Positions 7,414 to 14,738 of a stretch of DNA of 23,367 nucleotides are shown in pieces. This stretch comes from DATHXC01 sp041662005 (GTDB lineage: Bacteria; Pseudomonadota; Gammaproteobacteria; Burkholderiales; Methylophilaceae), in assembly GCA_041662005.1 (NCBI GenBank), contig JBAZTJ010000029.1:1-23367 (forward strand), read 5' to 3'. Both the position numbers and the translations under genes were made by a program. The notes under the pieces are model-generated. The model searched no databases, was not told the origin of the DNA, and worked only from the letters and a program-made list of their open reading frames with translations. Every line of letters starts with the position of its first letter. Position 1 is the stretch's first letter.

Positions 7414-10095
7414 CTACAACCCCAATAGCTTGTTGAGTTTTCTCTTGGCTTTATCTTCTGCTGACTCAGACTTTTTCTCTGGTACCGGCTGTGCGGCGGC
7501 TGCACCGCTTGTAGTATCTGCCGGGGTTGCGGGTTCTTTTGTCTTGCCGCCCAGCAGCGATTTAAGCGCATCTTCCTTATTACCGCCTATCAGGTTTTTG
7601 ACGGCCTCTCCTTTGGTTCCACCTACGCCATCAAGCAGTTTTTTTTGCGCCAAAGCCGTGGCCAGGGCTGCAAAATCAATCGCATATTCTGGCTTGGCAA
7701 ATGTCCCGGTAAGTTTGACGGGGATAGTCAAACCGTTGAGATCATCAAGCCCGGCACCGCCCTGGCCCTTGAGTGAAGCCACCACAGTAGGTTTAGCAGT
7801 GTAATTAAGTATCTCGTTGGCGATATCGATATCGCCATTGCCGGTGATGCGAAACAGCGGGGCTTTCATGCTGAGGTCTTCATTATGGGCTACGCCATTC
7901 TTGATGACGAAGCTGGCGACCATCTCGCTGAAATCGGTTTTCTTGCTTTTGTCGCTTTCTACCTTGCTTTGCGACTTAAGCACATTCAGCTTGTCCTTGG
8001 CACCTCTTAGCGTGCCCGCAATATCAATTCCTTTAACAGCGCCATCAGCCAGATTCACCGCTGCGGTGCCGCCAAGCGCCTTTTTTAGCGCACCCACCGT
8101 CGCTCCCTGCGTGGTCACATCAACATTAAGATTGCCTTTGCCGCTAAGCATGTCATTGTTGATGGCATCTACCAGCAATGGGCCGATTGCGATATTTGTC
8201 ATGCTCTGCTTGAAGGCGATACTGGGAGTGCTGCGCGCATCCACCTTGAGCGAGCCTGTCATGGCACCATCGTAGAGATTAGCCGAAAAAGGGGCGAGTT
8301 GTGCCACTCCATCATCAGCCTGCAGCTTGATGCGTACGTTGGTGGATTTAACATTGGCAAGCTTGAGCCAGCCTATGCGCAACTCACCATCAGCATTCAC
8401 TTTCTTCAGCGCGCTCAAATCGATAGGCGCATTCGGATCAGATTTGGCCTGCGGTTGTCCGGTTTTAGCCTCAGTCTTGGTGATGTAGCGATCAGCATCC
8501 AGCTTGTCGATATCAAGATCGAAATGATAAATCGGTTTGGCAAAACGACTGATGCCAAAACCTCCCTTGATCTGCGTATCATCCAGCTTGACTGCAAACG
8601 GCCTGACGGTGAGCTGCTCACCATCCGCCTTCACGGCAAGGCTCAGGCCAGACAAGCGATACTTGTCATAAATAATACTGCCGACACTCACATTGCCCTG
8701 CAGCAGCAAATCTTTAAGCGCCGACAGGTCGGCTGGCTTGTCGGCAGCAGCCTTGCTTTCGCTAGCAGCAGGCTTGGGCGCTCCTAGCAGTTTATTCAGG
8801 TCCAGCTTATCCGCATTCAGGTTGAACTTGATATTGGGTTTGCTGAAGCTTGCCACGGCCACATCACCATTCAGCTTGGTATTGTCGATACCAAGATTGA
8901 AGTCGCTGTTGATTTTCTCCTGCTTGATATCCGCGTGCAGCTTCAAGGCAAAGTCACCCTTCATCGCTCCATTCGGCAATGCCGGGTCTTGTACGTCCAG
9001 ACTCCCTGCCAGCTTGGGCAGGTCGAATATCAACTGTTCCAGGTTGCCGCTGAAGGGGGAGGAAAATTTTCCCTCGATATGATGCTCCCCTTGTTTGGCA
9101 GAAAATTCGCCACTGATGCCGCTACTTTGCACCGCCTTGGGTGAGCCTTTAATATCTGCCAACACTAGATTGGCGGTGATAACGTCCTTTCCTTTTTCCT
9201 GCTTGAAGCTGAGTTTGGCTTCTTTGCCACTCACTTCATCTTTCAGTACTACCAGCTTAGGGGCTGCCAGCTCAGCATCCAGCTTGGCGCCATTGAGATT
9301 GCCCGCTATGGCCAGCTTAAGGCTATCAACCAGTAGCTCCATAGTCTCCGGCTTGGCATCCACGTCGCCTGACAGCTTGATATCGGCCTTAGTCAAGGTG
9401 GCCAGATCTCCGCTGATCAAGGCATCCAGACCTTTGCCCACGAAATGCTTATCTTCAGGGTCTGCCATGAAGTTACCTTTAATCTTGGCGGATGCATTCA
9501 CTTTGGGCTGACTGGCAAGCAACACAAAATCAGTCTCCAGATCAAATGGCTCTTTGAGTGCTACGTGACCGGTTTTCAGGTTGAACTTGCTCAGGCCGTA
9601 GGTTGCACCTGTTTTTTCATCCGTAAAATTCACCGCAGAATTCGTGACATTCACGCCATCCACATCAAACTTGATCTGTTCGGATTCTTGCTCATCCTTG
9701 CTGATTAAATCATCAAAATTGGTAGTGCCATCTTTGAAACGCACGATATTGGCAGTCACGCCATCCACATAAATGGTATCCACCACCAGCTGTTTTTTCA
9801 GTAGTGGCAACAAAGCCAGCGATACTTTTGCGCTATTGATAGAGGCAAACTCCTTGTCGCCCTTATGTTCGGACAGGGACACCTTGCCCAGGTCTGCGCC
9901 TATCTTGGGCCAGAAAGCGAGCTTGATATCACCATCTATATGCAATGTGCGCTGCTTTTTATCCTGCACCATCTTGACTACCAGAGGCTTGTAATCGTTA
10001 GGGTTAAAAGTGGCAGCAACTATCGCCACCACGATCACCAGCAATATCAGCACGCCACCAAGGCCGAACAATGTGTATTTGATTAGTTTTTTCAT
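7414..10095 (-). CDS. AsmA-family envelope protein
   Basis: An 893-residue protein with an N-terminal membrane anchor (about residues 7-29) and a very long, beta-rich periplasmic part. The first 110 residues carry the standard AsmA signature: FNPNDYKPLVVKMV, a GDIKLAFWPKIGADLGKVSL-type strand, and later DGTTNFDDL. Repeated short beta-strand units follow through about residue 830. The end is Lys/Ala/Pro-rich and probably disordered. AsmA-like proteins are bridge-type proteins in the inner membrane linked to phospholipid transfer to the outer membrane and outer-membrane assembly. Longer than E. coli AsmA (about 617 residues). It stands between the peroxiredoxin gene (47 nt) and the ExoD-like gene (84 nt) on the same strand. 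Confidence 0.9.
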   Translation of the reverse strand: MKKLIKYTLFGLGGVLILLVIVVAIVAATFNPNDYKPLVVKMVQDKKQRTLHIDGDIKLAFWPKIGADLGKVSLSEHKGDKEFASINSAKVSLALLPLLKKQLVVDTIYVDGVTANIVRFKDGTTNFDDLISKDEQESEQIKFDVDGVNVTNSAVNFTDEKTGATYGLSKFNLKTGHVALKEPFDLETDFVLLASQPKVNASAKIKGNFMADPEDKHFVGKGLDALISGDLATLTKADIKLSGDVDAKPETMELLVDSLKLAIAGNLNGAKLDAELAAPKLVVLKDEVSGKEAKLSFKQEKGKDVITANLVLADIKGSPKAVQSSGISGEFSAKQGEHHIEGKFSSPFSGNLEQLIFDLPKLAGSLDVQDPALPNGAMKGDFALKLHADIKQEKINSDFNLGIDNTKLNGDVAVASFSKPNIKFNLNADKLDLNKLLGAPKPAASESKAAADKPADLSALKDLLLQGNVSVGSIIYDKYRLSGLSLAVKADGEQLTVRPFAVKLDDTQIKGGFGISRFAKPIYHFDLDIDKLDADRYITKTEAKTGQPQAKSDPNAPIDLSALKKVNADGELRIGWLKLANVKSTNVRIKLQADDGVAQLAPFSANLYDGAMTGSLKVDARSTPSIAFKQSMTNIAIGPLLVDAINNDMLSGKGNLNVDVTTQGATVGALKKALGGTAAVNLADGAVKGIDIAGTLRGAKDKLNVLKSQSKVESDKSKKTDFSEMVASFVIKNGVAHNEDLSMKAPLFRITGNGDIDIANEILNYTAKPTVVASLKGQGGAGLDDLNGLTIPVKLTGTFAKPEYAIDFAALATALAQKKLLDGVGGTKGEAVKNLIGGNKEDALKSLLGGKTKEPATPADTTSGAAAAQPVPEKKSESAEDKAKRKLNKLLGL

Positions 10096-10179
10096 ACAGA
10101 TTCTCGCGAAAGGGAGAGGTGAATATGACAGTTAATCATAGTTTTAAGTTGAATGCAGCATTCCATGCTACCGCATTAA

Positions 10180-10812
10180 CTAGCTGCCCAGACTGAAGCG
10201 TGTCATGGCCTCAGCGCCCAAATAATATAGGCCGTAAAAGAATATGCCGAAATATACCGTAGTAAATATCAACCAGAAGAAGGCGATAAATACCATCAAT
10301 CCATCCTGCTCTAGCTGGCCAAAGCAATAAAACAATATTGCCAGGCCCGGTAACAGGTTGTTAAATGGCAGCACACCAAAGGGTATAGCCATCAGCAAGC
10401 CTGCCGCAATGAATACAAAAGCGCCCACCTTTTGTCCACCTCGTCCTGTCACTAGGGTTGGATAACGAGGCTTGGTAAATTTTTTGCAAAACCTGACGAT
10501 TTTAAGAAAGACGGAAGCCAGGATACGCCAGGTCTTTTCGCTCATGGCAACGGCCCGGATTTTCTGCGGCAACACAGGAGATTCATGGCCTTGCCATAAC
10601 TGCCAACCCAGAGTGGCGAATGTCAATCCGCCCAATACCGTTAGCGGTCCCAGTGGAATTGGCTGCAAGTACGGCAGCACCAAGATGATGGCTATCATCG
10701 CGTAAGCCGCATGGTCTAAGCTATCCAGAGCTTCACCCAATGTCAGCGGCTGTTCTTTTGACCGTTCAGCAAACCCGGCTAAAGTAGCAACAATACTTTC
10801 ATAACTGCTCAT
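10180..10812 (-). CDS. ExoD-like membrane protein
   Basis: A 210-residue protein of the ExoD family, named from Rhizobium exopolysaccharide synthesis. It has an N-terminal cytoplasmic helix region, then hydrophobic segments at about 37-55, 57-72, 128-147, 150-168 and 172-195. The family-typical LVLPYLQPIPLGPLTVLGG stretch and the later AIPFGVLPFNNLLPGLAI are both clear. The molecular function is not known. It overlaps uppP by 4 nt (ATGA), so it is translationally coupled to undecaprenyl phosphate recycling, which fits a role in cell-surface polysaccharide. Confidence 0.88.
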   Translation of the reverse strand: MSSYESIVATLAGFAERSKEQPLTLGEALDSLDHAAYAMIAIILVLPYLQPIPLGPLTVLGGLTFATLGWQLWQGHESPVLPQKIRAVAMSEKTWRILASVFLKIVRFCKKFTKPRYPTLVTGRGGQKVGAFVFIAAGLLMAIPFGVLPFNNLLPGLAILFYCFGQLEQDGLMVFIAFFWLIFTTVYFGIFFYGLYYLGAEAMTRFSLGS

Positions 10813-11615
10813 GCAGTAGGCCAGAAATAAGCCAATACCAATATGCCGAAAATGATGCGGTAGTAGGCAAACACGCGGAAATCATTATGCGAAACATAGC
10901 GGATCAGTACCCGCACTGCGATAAGCGCGCTAATGAAGGCAGTAACAAAGCCGACTGCAAATATCCCCAAATCATCTTTTGATAACAGGCTACCGTTTTT
11001 TGCCAGGTCGAATACCGTGGCTGCAATCATCATGGGAACAGCGAGGAAAAAGGAAAATTCAGTGGCTGTCTTGCGCGTAAGCCCGAATAACAAGCCCCCC
11101 ATGATAGTGGCACCTGCTCGCGAGATACCTGGGAAAAGCGCCAGTGACTGTGCAAAGCCGACCTTGAGCGCATGTTTCCAGTCCATTTCTTCTACTGTAT
11201 GCGTATCCGCCACTGGCAAATTTTTCTCGATGAACAAGATAGCGAAACCGCCCACGATAAGAGCAATGGCTACCGTAATCGGCGAGAAAAGATACTGCTT
11301 GATCGCATGGTGAAAGATCAAGCCCAGCACTGCGGCGGGTATGAAAGCAATTAACAGGTTAACGACCAATCGCTGCGAAGCCCGCTCTTTAGTTATATTG
11401 ACGATCACATGTGAAAATTTGGCGCGATACTCCCATACCACCGCAAAAATCGCCCCAAGCTGAATAACGATTTCAAACAGCTTGCCTCTATCATCATTAA
11501 AATTGAGCAGATCACCCACGATGATCAGATGCCCGGTACTACTGACAGGCAGGAACTCGGTAGCGCCCTCTACAATGCCCAGGATAAATGCTTTAAGTAA
11601 GAGTATTAAATCCAT
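10809..11615 (-). CDS. uppP: Undecaprenyl-diphosphatase
   Basis: UppP (BacA) dephosphorylates undecaprenyl diphosphate in the inner membrane, recycling the lipid carrier for peptidoglycan and polysaccharide. At 268 residues it has normal length and is polytopic. The two active-site motifs are intact: EGATEFLPVSSTGH (Glu16, Glu20, Ser26, His29) and PGISRAGATIMGGLL (Ser165, Arg166). It lies upstream of the overlapping ExoD-like gene and downstream of the YidB-like gene, from which a hairpin terminator separates it. Confidence 0.96.
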   Translation of the reverse strand: MDLILLLKAFILGIVEGATEFLPVSSTGHLIIVGDLLNFNDDRGKLFEIVIQLGAIFAVVWEYRAKFSHVIVNITKERASQRLVVNLLIAFIPAAVLGLIFHHAIKQYLFSPITVAIALIVGGFAILFIEKNLPVADTHTVEEMDWKHALKVGFAQSLALFPGISRAGATIMGGLLFGLTRKTATEFSFFLAVPMMIAATVFDLAKNGSLLSKDDLGIFAVGFVTAFISALIAVRVLIRYVSHNDFRVFAYYRIIFGILVLAYFWPTA

Positions 11616-11636
11616 GTAGGTTGTCTTCGACTTTCA

Positions 11637-11660
11637 TTAAAAATGGGGCTGACGCCCCTG
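11637..11660 (-). terminator. Intrinsic terminator after the YidB-like gene
   Basis: Read on the minus strand: GGGGC, loop GTCA, GCCCC, then ATTTTTAA. The 5-bp all-GC stem with a T run lies right after the YidB-like stop and before uppP. Confidence 0.6.
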
Positions 11661-11668
11661 GGATTAAT

Positions 11669-12067
11669 CTAATATTTCTTGAAAATGGCGAGCGCTTTCA
11701 TCAACAGCTCGGAGTGACTGCCAGGCAATTTACCTTCAGGAGAAAGCTGATCCACAATATCAGGTAAATTCGCCGCAAGCTTTTTGCTCAGGTCGGCACT
11801 GGTGACATCAAATTTTGCCGACATTTCATCAAGCACACACTTTCCCAGCACCGTCTGGATCTGCTTGGCCGAAAGCGGCAAATTTGGATTGGTACTTATC
11901 CACGAATCCACCTGTTCGCTAAACCCATGCGCCCTGAATTTATCCAGTATCCCGTTAACCCCGCCATGGTGATTAAACAGCTCCAGCGCCGCTTTCACCA
12001 TGGGGCCACGTTCAGCGCCAGCAACCCTGGTGATCATGGCGTTTGCTACAGAATCAAACAACCCCAT
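11669..12067 (-). CDS. YidB-like (DUF937) protein
   Basis: A 132-residue small soluble helical protein. The N-terminal MGLFDSV opening, the HHGGVNGILDKFRAHGFSEQVDSWI stretch (in two parts, about 33-57) and the later LGKCVLDEMSAKFDV and LPDIVDQLSPEGKLP blocks match the YidB/DUF937 family. The biochemical role is unknown. There are no signal peptide or membrane helices. It follows the pseudouridine synthase gene on the same strand by 54 nt and has its own downstream terminator. Confidence 0.85.
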   Translation of the reverse strand: MGLFDSVANAMITRVAGAERGPMVKAALELFNHHGGVNGILDKFRAHGFSEQVDSWISTNPNLPLSAKQIQTVLGKCVLDEMSAKFDVTSADLSKKLAANLPDIVDQLSPEGKLPGSHSELLMKALAIFKKY

Positions 12068-12121
12068 ACAACTATCTCCTACTGCTCTTTAATATCATTA
12101 AGAGAGCATAAACCTTGCCAA

Positions 12122-13381
12122 TTAAAACTTTTCACCCAGGCGCAGATAACGCCACGACCCCATAGGCAAGCGGCCCAGCGATACACTGCCGATACGCACA
12201 CGCTTCAGTCCGACCACGTGCAGGCCTACCAGTTCGCACATGCGGCGGATCTGGCGCTTGCGGCCTTCGCGCAACACAAAGCGCAACTGGTCTTCATTCT
12301 GCCAGGAGACTTTGGCAGGTTTCAGGTTAACACCGTCAAGTGACAGCCCGAAGTTGAGCATTTTCAACTCGGCTTCGGAAAGCGTGCCCTCAACTCTCAC
12401 CAGGTACTCTTTCTCGATTGTAGAATTTTCACCGATCAGCTGTCGGGCAACACGACCATCCTGAGTAAACACTAACAAACCTGTGGAATCAATATCCAGG
12501 CGGCCTGCAGGAGCAAGGCCCTGTAAGTGCCCACGCTTGAACTTGGGTAGCGTGGTGTCTCTATGCCCATCTTCATGCCATTCGTTATCAGGATGCACCA
12601 AGGTAACCGCCGGCATGTAGCCGTCTTCTGCCTGACCGGAAACATAGCCTATCGGCTTGTTCATAATGATAGTCACCGTTTCGGACTGGTGCTGACGTGC
12701 CTCACTGCTAATTTCAATAGCAGCCTCCGGGTTGATGCGAGCACCCAAAGTATCAATGACCACGCCATCTACCGTCACCCAGCCATTGCTGATAAACTCA
12801 TCAGCCTCGCGCCTTGAACACAGGCCCAGCTCTGCCATACGTTTGGACAAGCGCGGCAAATCTGGCTGGCTGGCCCGGGGCGCGGCAGTAAACATGGGGT
12901 TGCTGGCGCGGTCTCTATTGAATGCACCTTGCTCGAAACCATCACGACTCTTGCCACCGCGTCTCGGTGTATCGCGGCCGGTAGCATCACGCGGTGCGCG
13001 CACGTACTCATCACGCTTGAACTCGCCTTTCTGCAAAGTACGCTCTGCAGGTGCACGACTGTCTGGTGTAGCCGACTTGTCCACATAAGGCTGGCGCGGA
13101 GTACCATCAAAACGGTGATTACGCTGTGAGGCCTCTGTGGAGCGCAGGTTATCTACCTTATCAGGCGCTACACTTTGCGGCCTGACTGTATCCGGCCTTG
13201 GAGTTTCTGGAGCACGCTCAGTGCGAGGCGTCGCTTTTGCCATCTCGGCTTTGGTTGCCGCAGTGCGCGGGCGTTTTGCGGGGTCTGTACGACGCACAGG
13301 AGGCTTGGTTGCCTTGGCTGCACTATCATTTTTGGCATCTTTGGCGGTAGTATCGCCAGATTTAAGTTTGAGGGTTGTCAT
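12122..13381 (-). CDS. RsuA/RluB/RluF-type rRNA pseudouridine synthase with long disordered N-terminus
   Basis: Converts a specific uridine in rRNA to pseudouridine. The enzyme core begins with an S4 RNA-binding domain (about 175-225, RLSKRMAELGLCSRREAD). The catalytic domain follows, with the nucleophile Asp296 in GRLDIDSTGLL and the closing REGRKRQIRRMCELVGL block. The first roughly 170 residues are low-complexity and rich in Arg, Lys, Pro, Thr, Ala and Asp, hence probably disordered. A shorter family member has about 230-290 residues. The sequence resembles RluF and RluB, but I cannot settle the target site. It is divergent from the YqhA gene. Confidence 0.9.
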   Translation of the reverse strand: MTTLKLKSGDTTAKDAKNDSAAKATKPPVRRTDPAKRPRTAATKAEMAKATPRTERAPETPRPDTVRPQSVAPDKVDNLRSTEASQRNHRFDGTPRQPYVDKSATPDSRAPAERTLQKGEFKRDEYVRAPRDATGRDTPRRGGKSRDGFEQGAFNRDRASNPMFTAAPRASQPDLPRLSKRMAELGLCSRREADEFISNGWVTVDGVVIDTLGARINPEAAIEISSEARQHQSETVTIIMNKPIGYVSGQAEDGYMPAVTLVHPDNEWHEDGHRDTTLPKFKRGHLQGLAPAGRLDIDSTGLLVFTQDGRVARQLIGENSTIEKEYLVRVEGTLSEAELKMLNFGLSLDGVNLKPAKVSWQNEDQLRFVLREGRKRQIRRMCELVGLHVVGLKRVRIGSVSLGRLPMGSWRYLRLGEKF

Positions 13382-13510
13382 GCCCCAAGTTTACCATACT
13401 GGCAATGCAGAGACTGTTGCAATCGACTGCTATGCCGACTATGTCCACAGTCAAAATACGTGCTGAATCAACCACAATGTCTTCAATGAAAGCAAGCGTA
13501 CAGGTTTCAT

Positions 13511-13538
13511 TTTCCACTCCGAAATCTGCCCGTATAAT
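13511..13538 (+). promoter_or_regulatory. Sigma-70 promoter of the YqhA-family gene
   Basis: A perfect TATAAT at 13533-13538 with TTTCCA at 13511-13516, 16 bp apart, about 30 bp before the ATG. Confidence 0.55.
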
Positions 13539-13569
13539 TGGCCCATCAAATTAACTCCAAGGCATTAGC

Positions 13570-14097
13570 ATGATTAAGTTTGTAGAACACCTGTTAGAAA
13601 CCATTATTTTCCGCAGTCGCTGGTTGCTGGCACCAATGTATATCGGCTTGGTAGCCGGGCTGGGCATATTGCTGGTCAAATTCGTGCAGGAATTCATACA
13701 CATTGCCAGCCATGTGCTGGAAGCGCAAGAGCAGGAAGTCGTGCTTTCCCTGCTGGCGCTGGTTGATATCACGCTAGTGGCCAACCTGCTCATCATGGTG
13801 ATTTTCAGTGGGTATGAAAACTTCGTATCCAAGATAGACGTAGCTGAAAGCGAAGACCGCCCCGAATGGATGGGCAAGGTCGACTATTCCGGCCTCAAAC
13901 TTAAACTCATAGGCTCCATCGTCGCCATTTCCGCCATCGACCTGCTCAAGGCATTCGTGCACCAAAGCACTGGCGGTGTGCATCTGGGCAACGAGCAAAT
14001 GGCCTGGATGGTCGGCATCCATATCACCTTTATCGTCACTGGCTTGCTGTTTGCGATCATGGATCATATTGCTGAGAAAGATAAGCATCATAAATAA
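13570..14097 (+). CDS. YqhA-family (UPF0114) inner-membrane protein
   Basis: A 175-residue protein with four predicted membrane helices (about 18-38, 60-80, 114-128 and 146-165). The family opening, FVEHLLETIIFRSRWLLAP, the central LLALVDITLVANLLIMVIFSGYENFVS (in two blocks), and the motif WMGKVDYSGLKLKL are clear signs of YqhA/UPF0114. The function is not established. An AAGG ribosome site lies 9 nt before the ATG. A promoter with perfect -10 precedes it. It is the last ordinary chromosomal gene before the accessory island. Confidence 0.92.
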   Translation: MIKFVEHLLETIIFRSRWLLAPMYIGLVAGLGILLVKFVQEFIHIASHVLEAQEQEVVLSLLALVDITLVANLLIMVIFSGYENFVSKIDVAESEDRPEWMGKVDYSGLKLKLIGSIVAISAIDLLKAFVHQSTGGVHLGNEQMAWMVGIHITFIVTGLLFAIMDHIAEKDKHHK

Positions 14098-14156
14098 GTG
14101 GTGCACAGAATATTAGCTATTTAGAATAGTTGTCATTTTAATCCGAGGTGTTAATC

Positions 14157-14381
14157 ATGGTTACACTGAAACTTATAGAAGTTGACGACTCTCTAGGCGT
14201 CGTTCTGCCAGAAGAGCTTCTTGCTAAAATGAAGCTGAGAAACGGTGATGACTTATATGTAACTTACACAGACAACGGAATTACTTTGAGCCCATACAAA
14301 CTCGACTCAGAGGATCAACAAAAGTTAGGTCGGGGATTTATGGGTGAATATCGAGATACCTTCAAAGCTCTGGCTAAATAA
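14157..14381 (+). CDS. AbrB/MazE-type antitoxin-like protein without a visible toxin
   Basis: A 74-residue protein starting with a SpoVT/AbrB/MazE swapped-hairpin domain (TLKLIEVDDSLGVVLPEEL, then MKLRNGDDLYVTYTDNGITL). A short helical tail would be the toxin-binding part in a real antitoxin. The ATG at 14157 has GAGG 8 nt upstream; the in-frame GTG at 14148 overlaps that ribosome site and is rejected. Close relatives are usually followed by a Doc/Fic or other toxin gene. Here the next 350 nt contain only repeats, so it is an orphan, a remnant, or a stand-alone regulator. Confidence 0.75.
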   Translation: MVTLKLIEVDDSLGVVLPEELLAKMKLRNGDDLYVTYTDNGITLSPYKLDSEDQQKLGRGFMGEYRDTFKALAK

Positions 14382-14402
14382 ATAGTTTAGACTGATTAGC
14401 AG

Positions 14403-14438
14403 GTAGGGCGGATGAGCAAAGCGTTATCCGCAGTATGC
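14403..14438 (+). repeat. REP-like palindrome, left copy
   Basis: Begins with GTAG, then an imperfect hairpin (GCGGAT ... ATCCGC with GAGC/GCGT-type internal mismatches). A 5' GTAG tag followed by a short imperfect palindrome is the layout of REP elements mobilised by REP-associated Y1 transposases (RAYT/TnpA-REP). It is a near-exact inverted copy of the element at 14515-14551. Confidence 0.7.
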
Positions 14439-14514
14439 GGTCATTCCATTCTCAAATACTCACCCACAAACACTTAGCTATCACGCAAGCTGCCTTGGGT
14501 GGTGGCAACCGTGT

Positions 14515-14551
14515 GCATACGGCGGATAACGCTATCGCTCATCCGCCCTAC
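14515..14551 (-). repeat. REP-like palindrome, right copy (inverted)
   Basis: Read on the minus strand it begins with GTAG at 14551 and contains GGCGGATGAGCG ... AGCGTTATCCGCC, the same tagged hairpin as the left copy with one extra base. Confidence 0.7.
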
Positions 14552-14570
14552 ATCAGCATTTACTCAGAAC

Positions 14571-14621
14571 AAGGCACTGCCCTGCGAGCCAATAGGGACG
14601 AGCTTCACAGGGCAGTGTCTT
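14571..14621. repeat. Long stem-loop of unknown function
   Basis: AAGGCACTGCCCTG (14571-14584) pairs with 14608-14621 over 13 of 14 positions, around a 23-nt loop. There is no T run on either side, so it is not a normal intrinsic terminator. It is distinct in sequence from the REP pair 20 nt to its left. The remaining 117 nt up to the methyltransferase start show no clear element beyond possible promoter hexamers. Confidence 0.5.
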
Positions 14622-14738
14622 AAAACACCTTATTCGAAGGCCATGCTTGTTTTATTAATGCATTGCATATCAAGTAGATACTGAAAAACTAGGCTACGGT
14701 TACAAAAATGCGCTTGACTGGAATTAAAATAGGACTTA

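Larger units (their letters stand above)
14403..14551. repeat. Inverted REP doublet (BIME-like), 149 nt
   Basis: Two copies of the same REP-like palindrome face each other. Left arm 14403-14438 and right arm 14515-14551 differ by one indel and two substitutions over 37 positions when one is reverse-complemented. The 76-nt spacer has no recognisable gene. This unit, together with the hairpin at 14571-14621, explains most of the gene-free stretch 14382-14738. No RAYT transposase lies in the window, so it would have been moved in trans. Confidence 0.7.

Noticed and set aside
7817..9708. Several plus-strand ORFs of 70-160 codons opposite the AsmA gene
   Set aside because: They are antisense shadows of a long, well-recognised gene and show Ser/Leu-rich composition typical of reversed beta-repeat coding.
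14571..14621. Integron attC site
   Set aside because: The GTTRRRY/RYYYAAC core sites are not present and no integrase is nearby.
14435..14684. Two short plus-strand ORFs in the gap before the methyltransferase
   Set aside because: They run through the REP palindromes and the stem-loop, have no ribosome site and no protein-like composition.
14157..14738. A complete type II toxin-antitoxin pair
   Set aside because: No toxin-like frame is present on either strand between the antitoxin-like gene and the methyltransferase.
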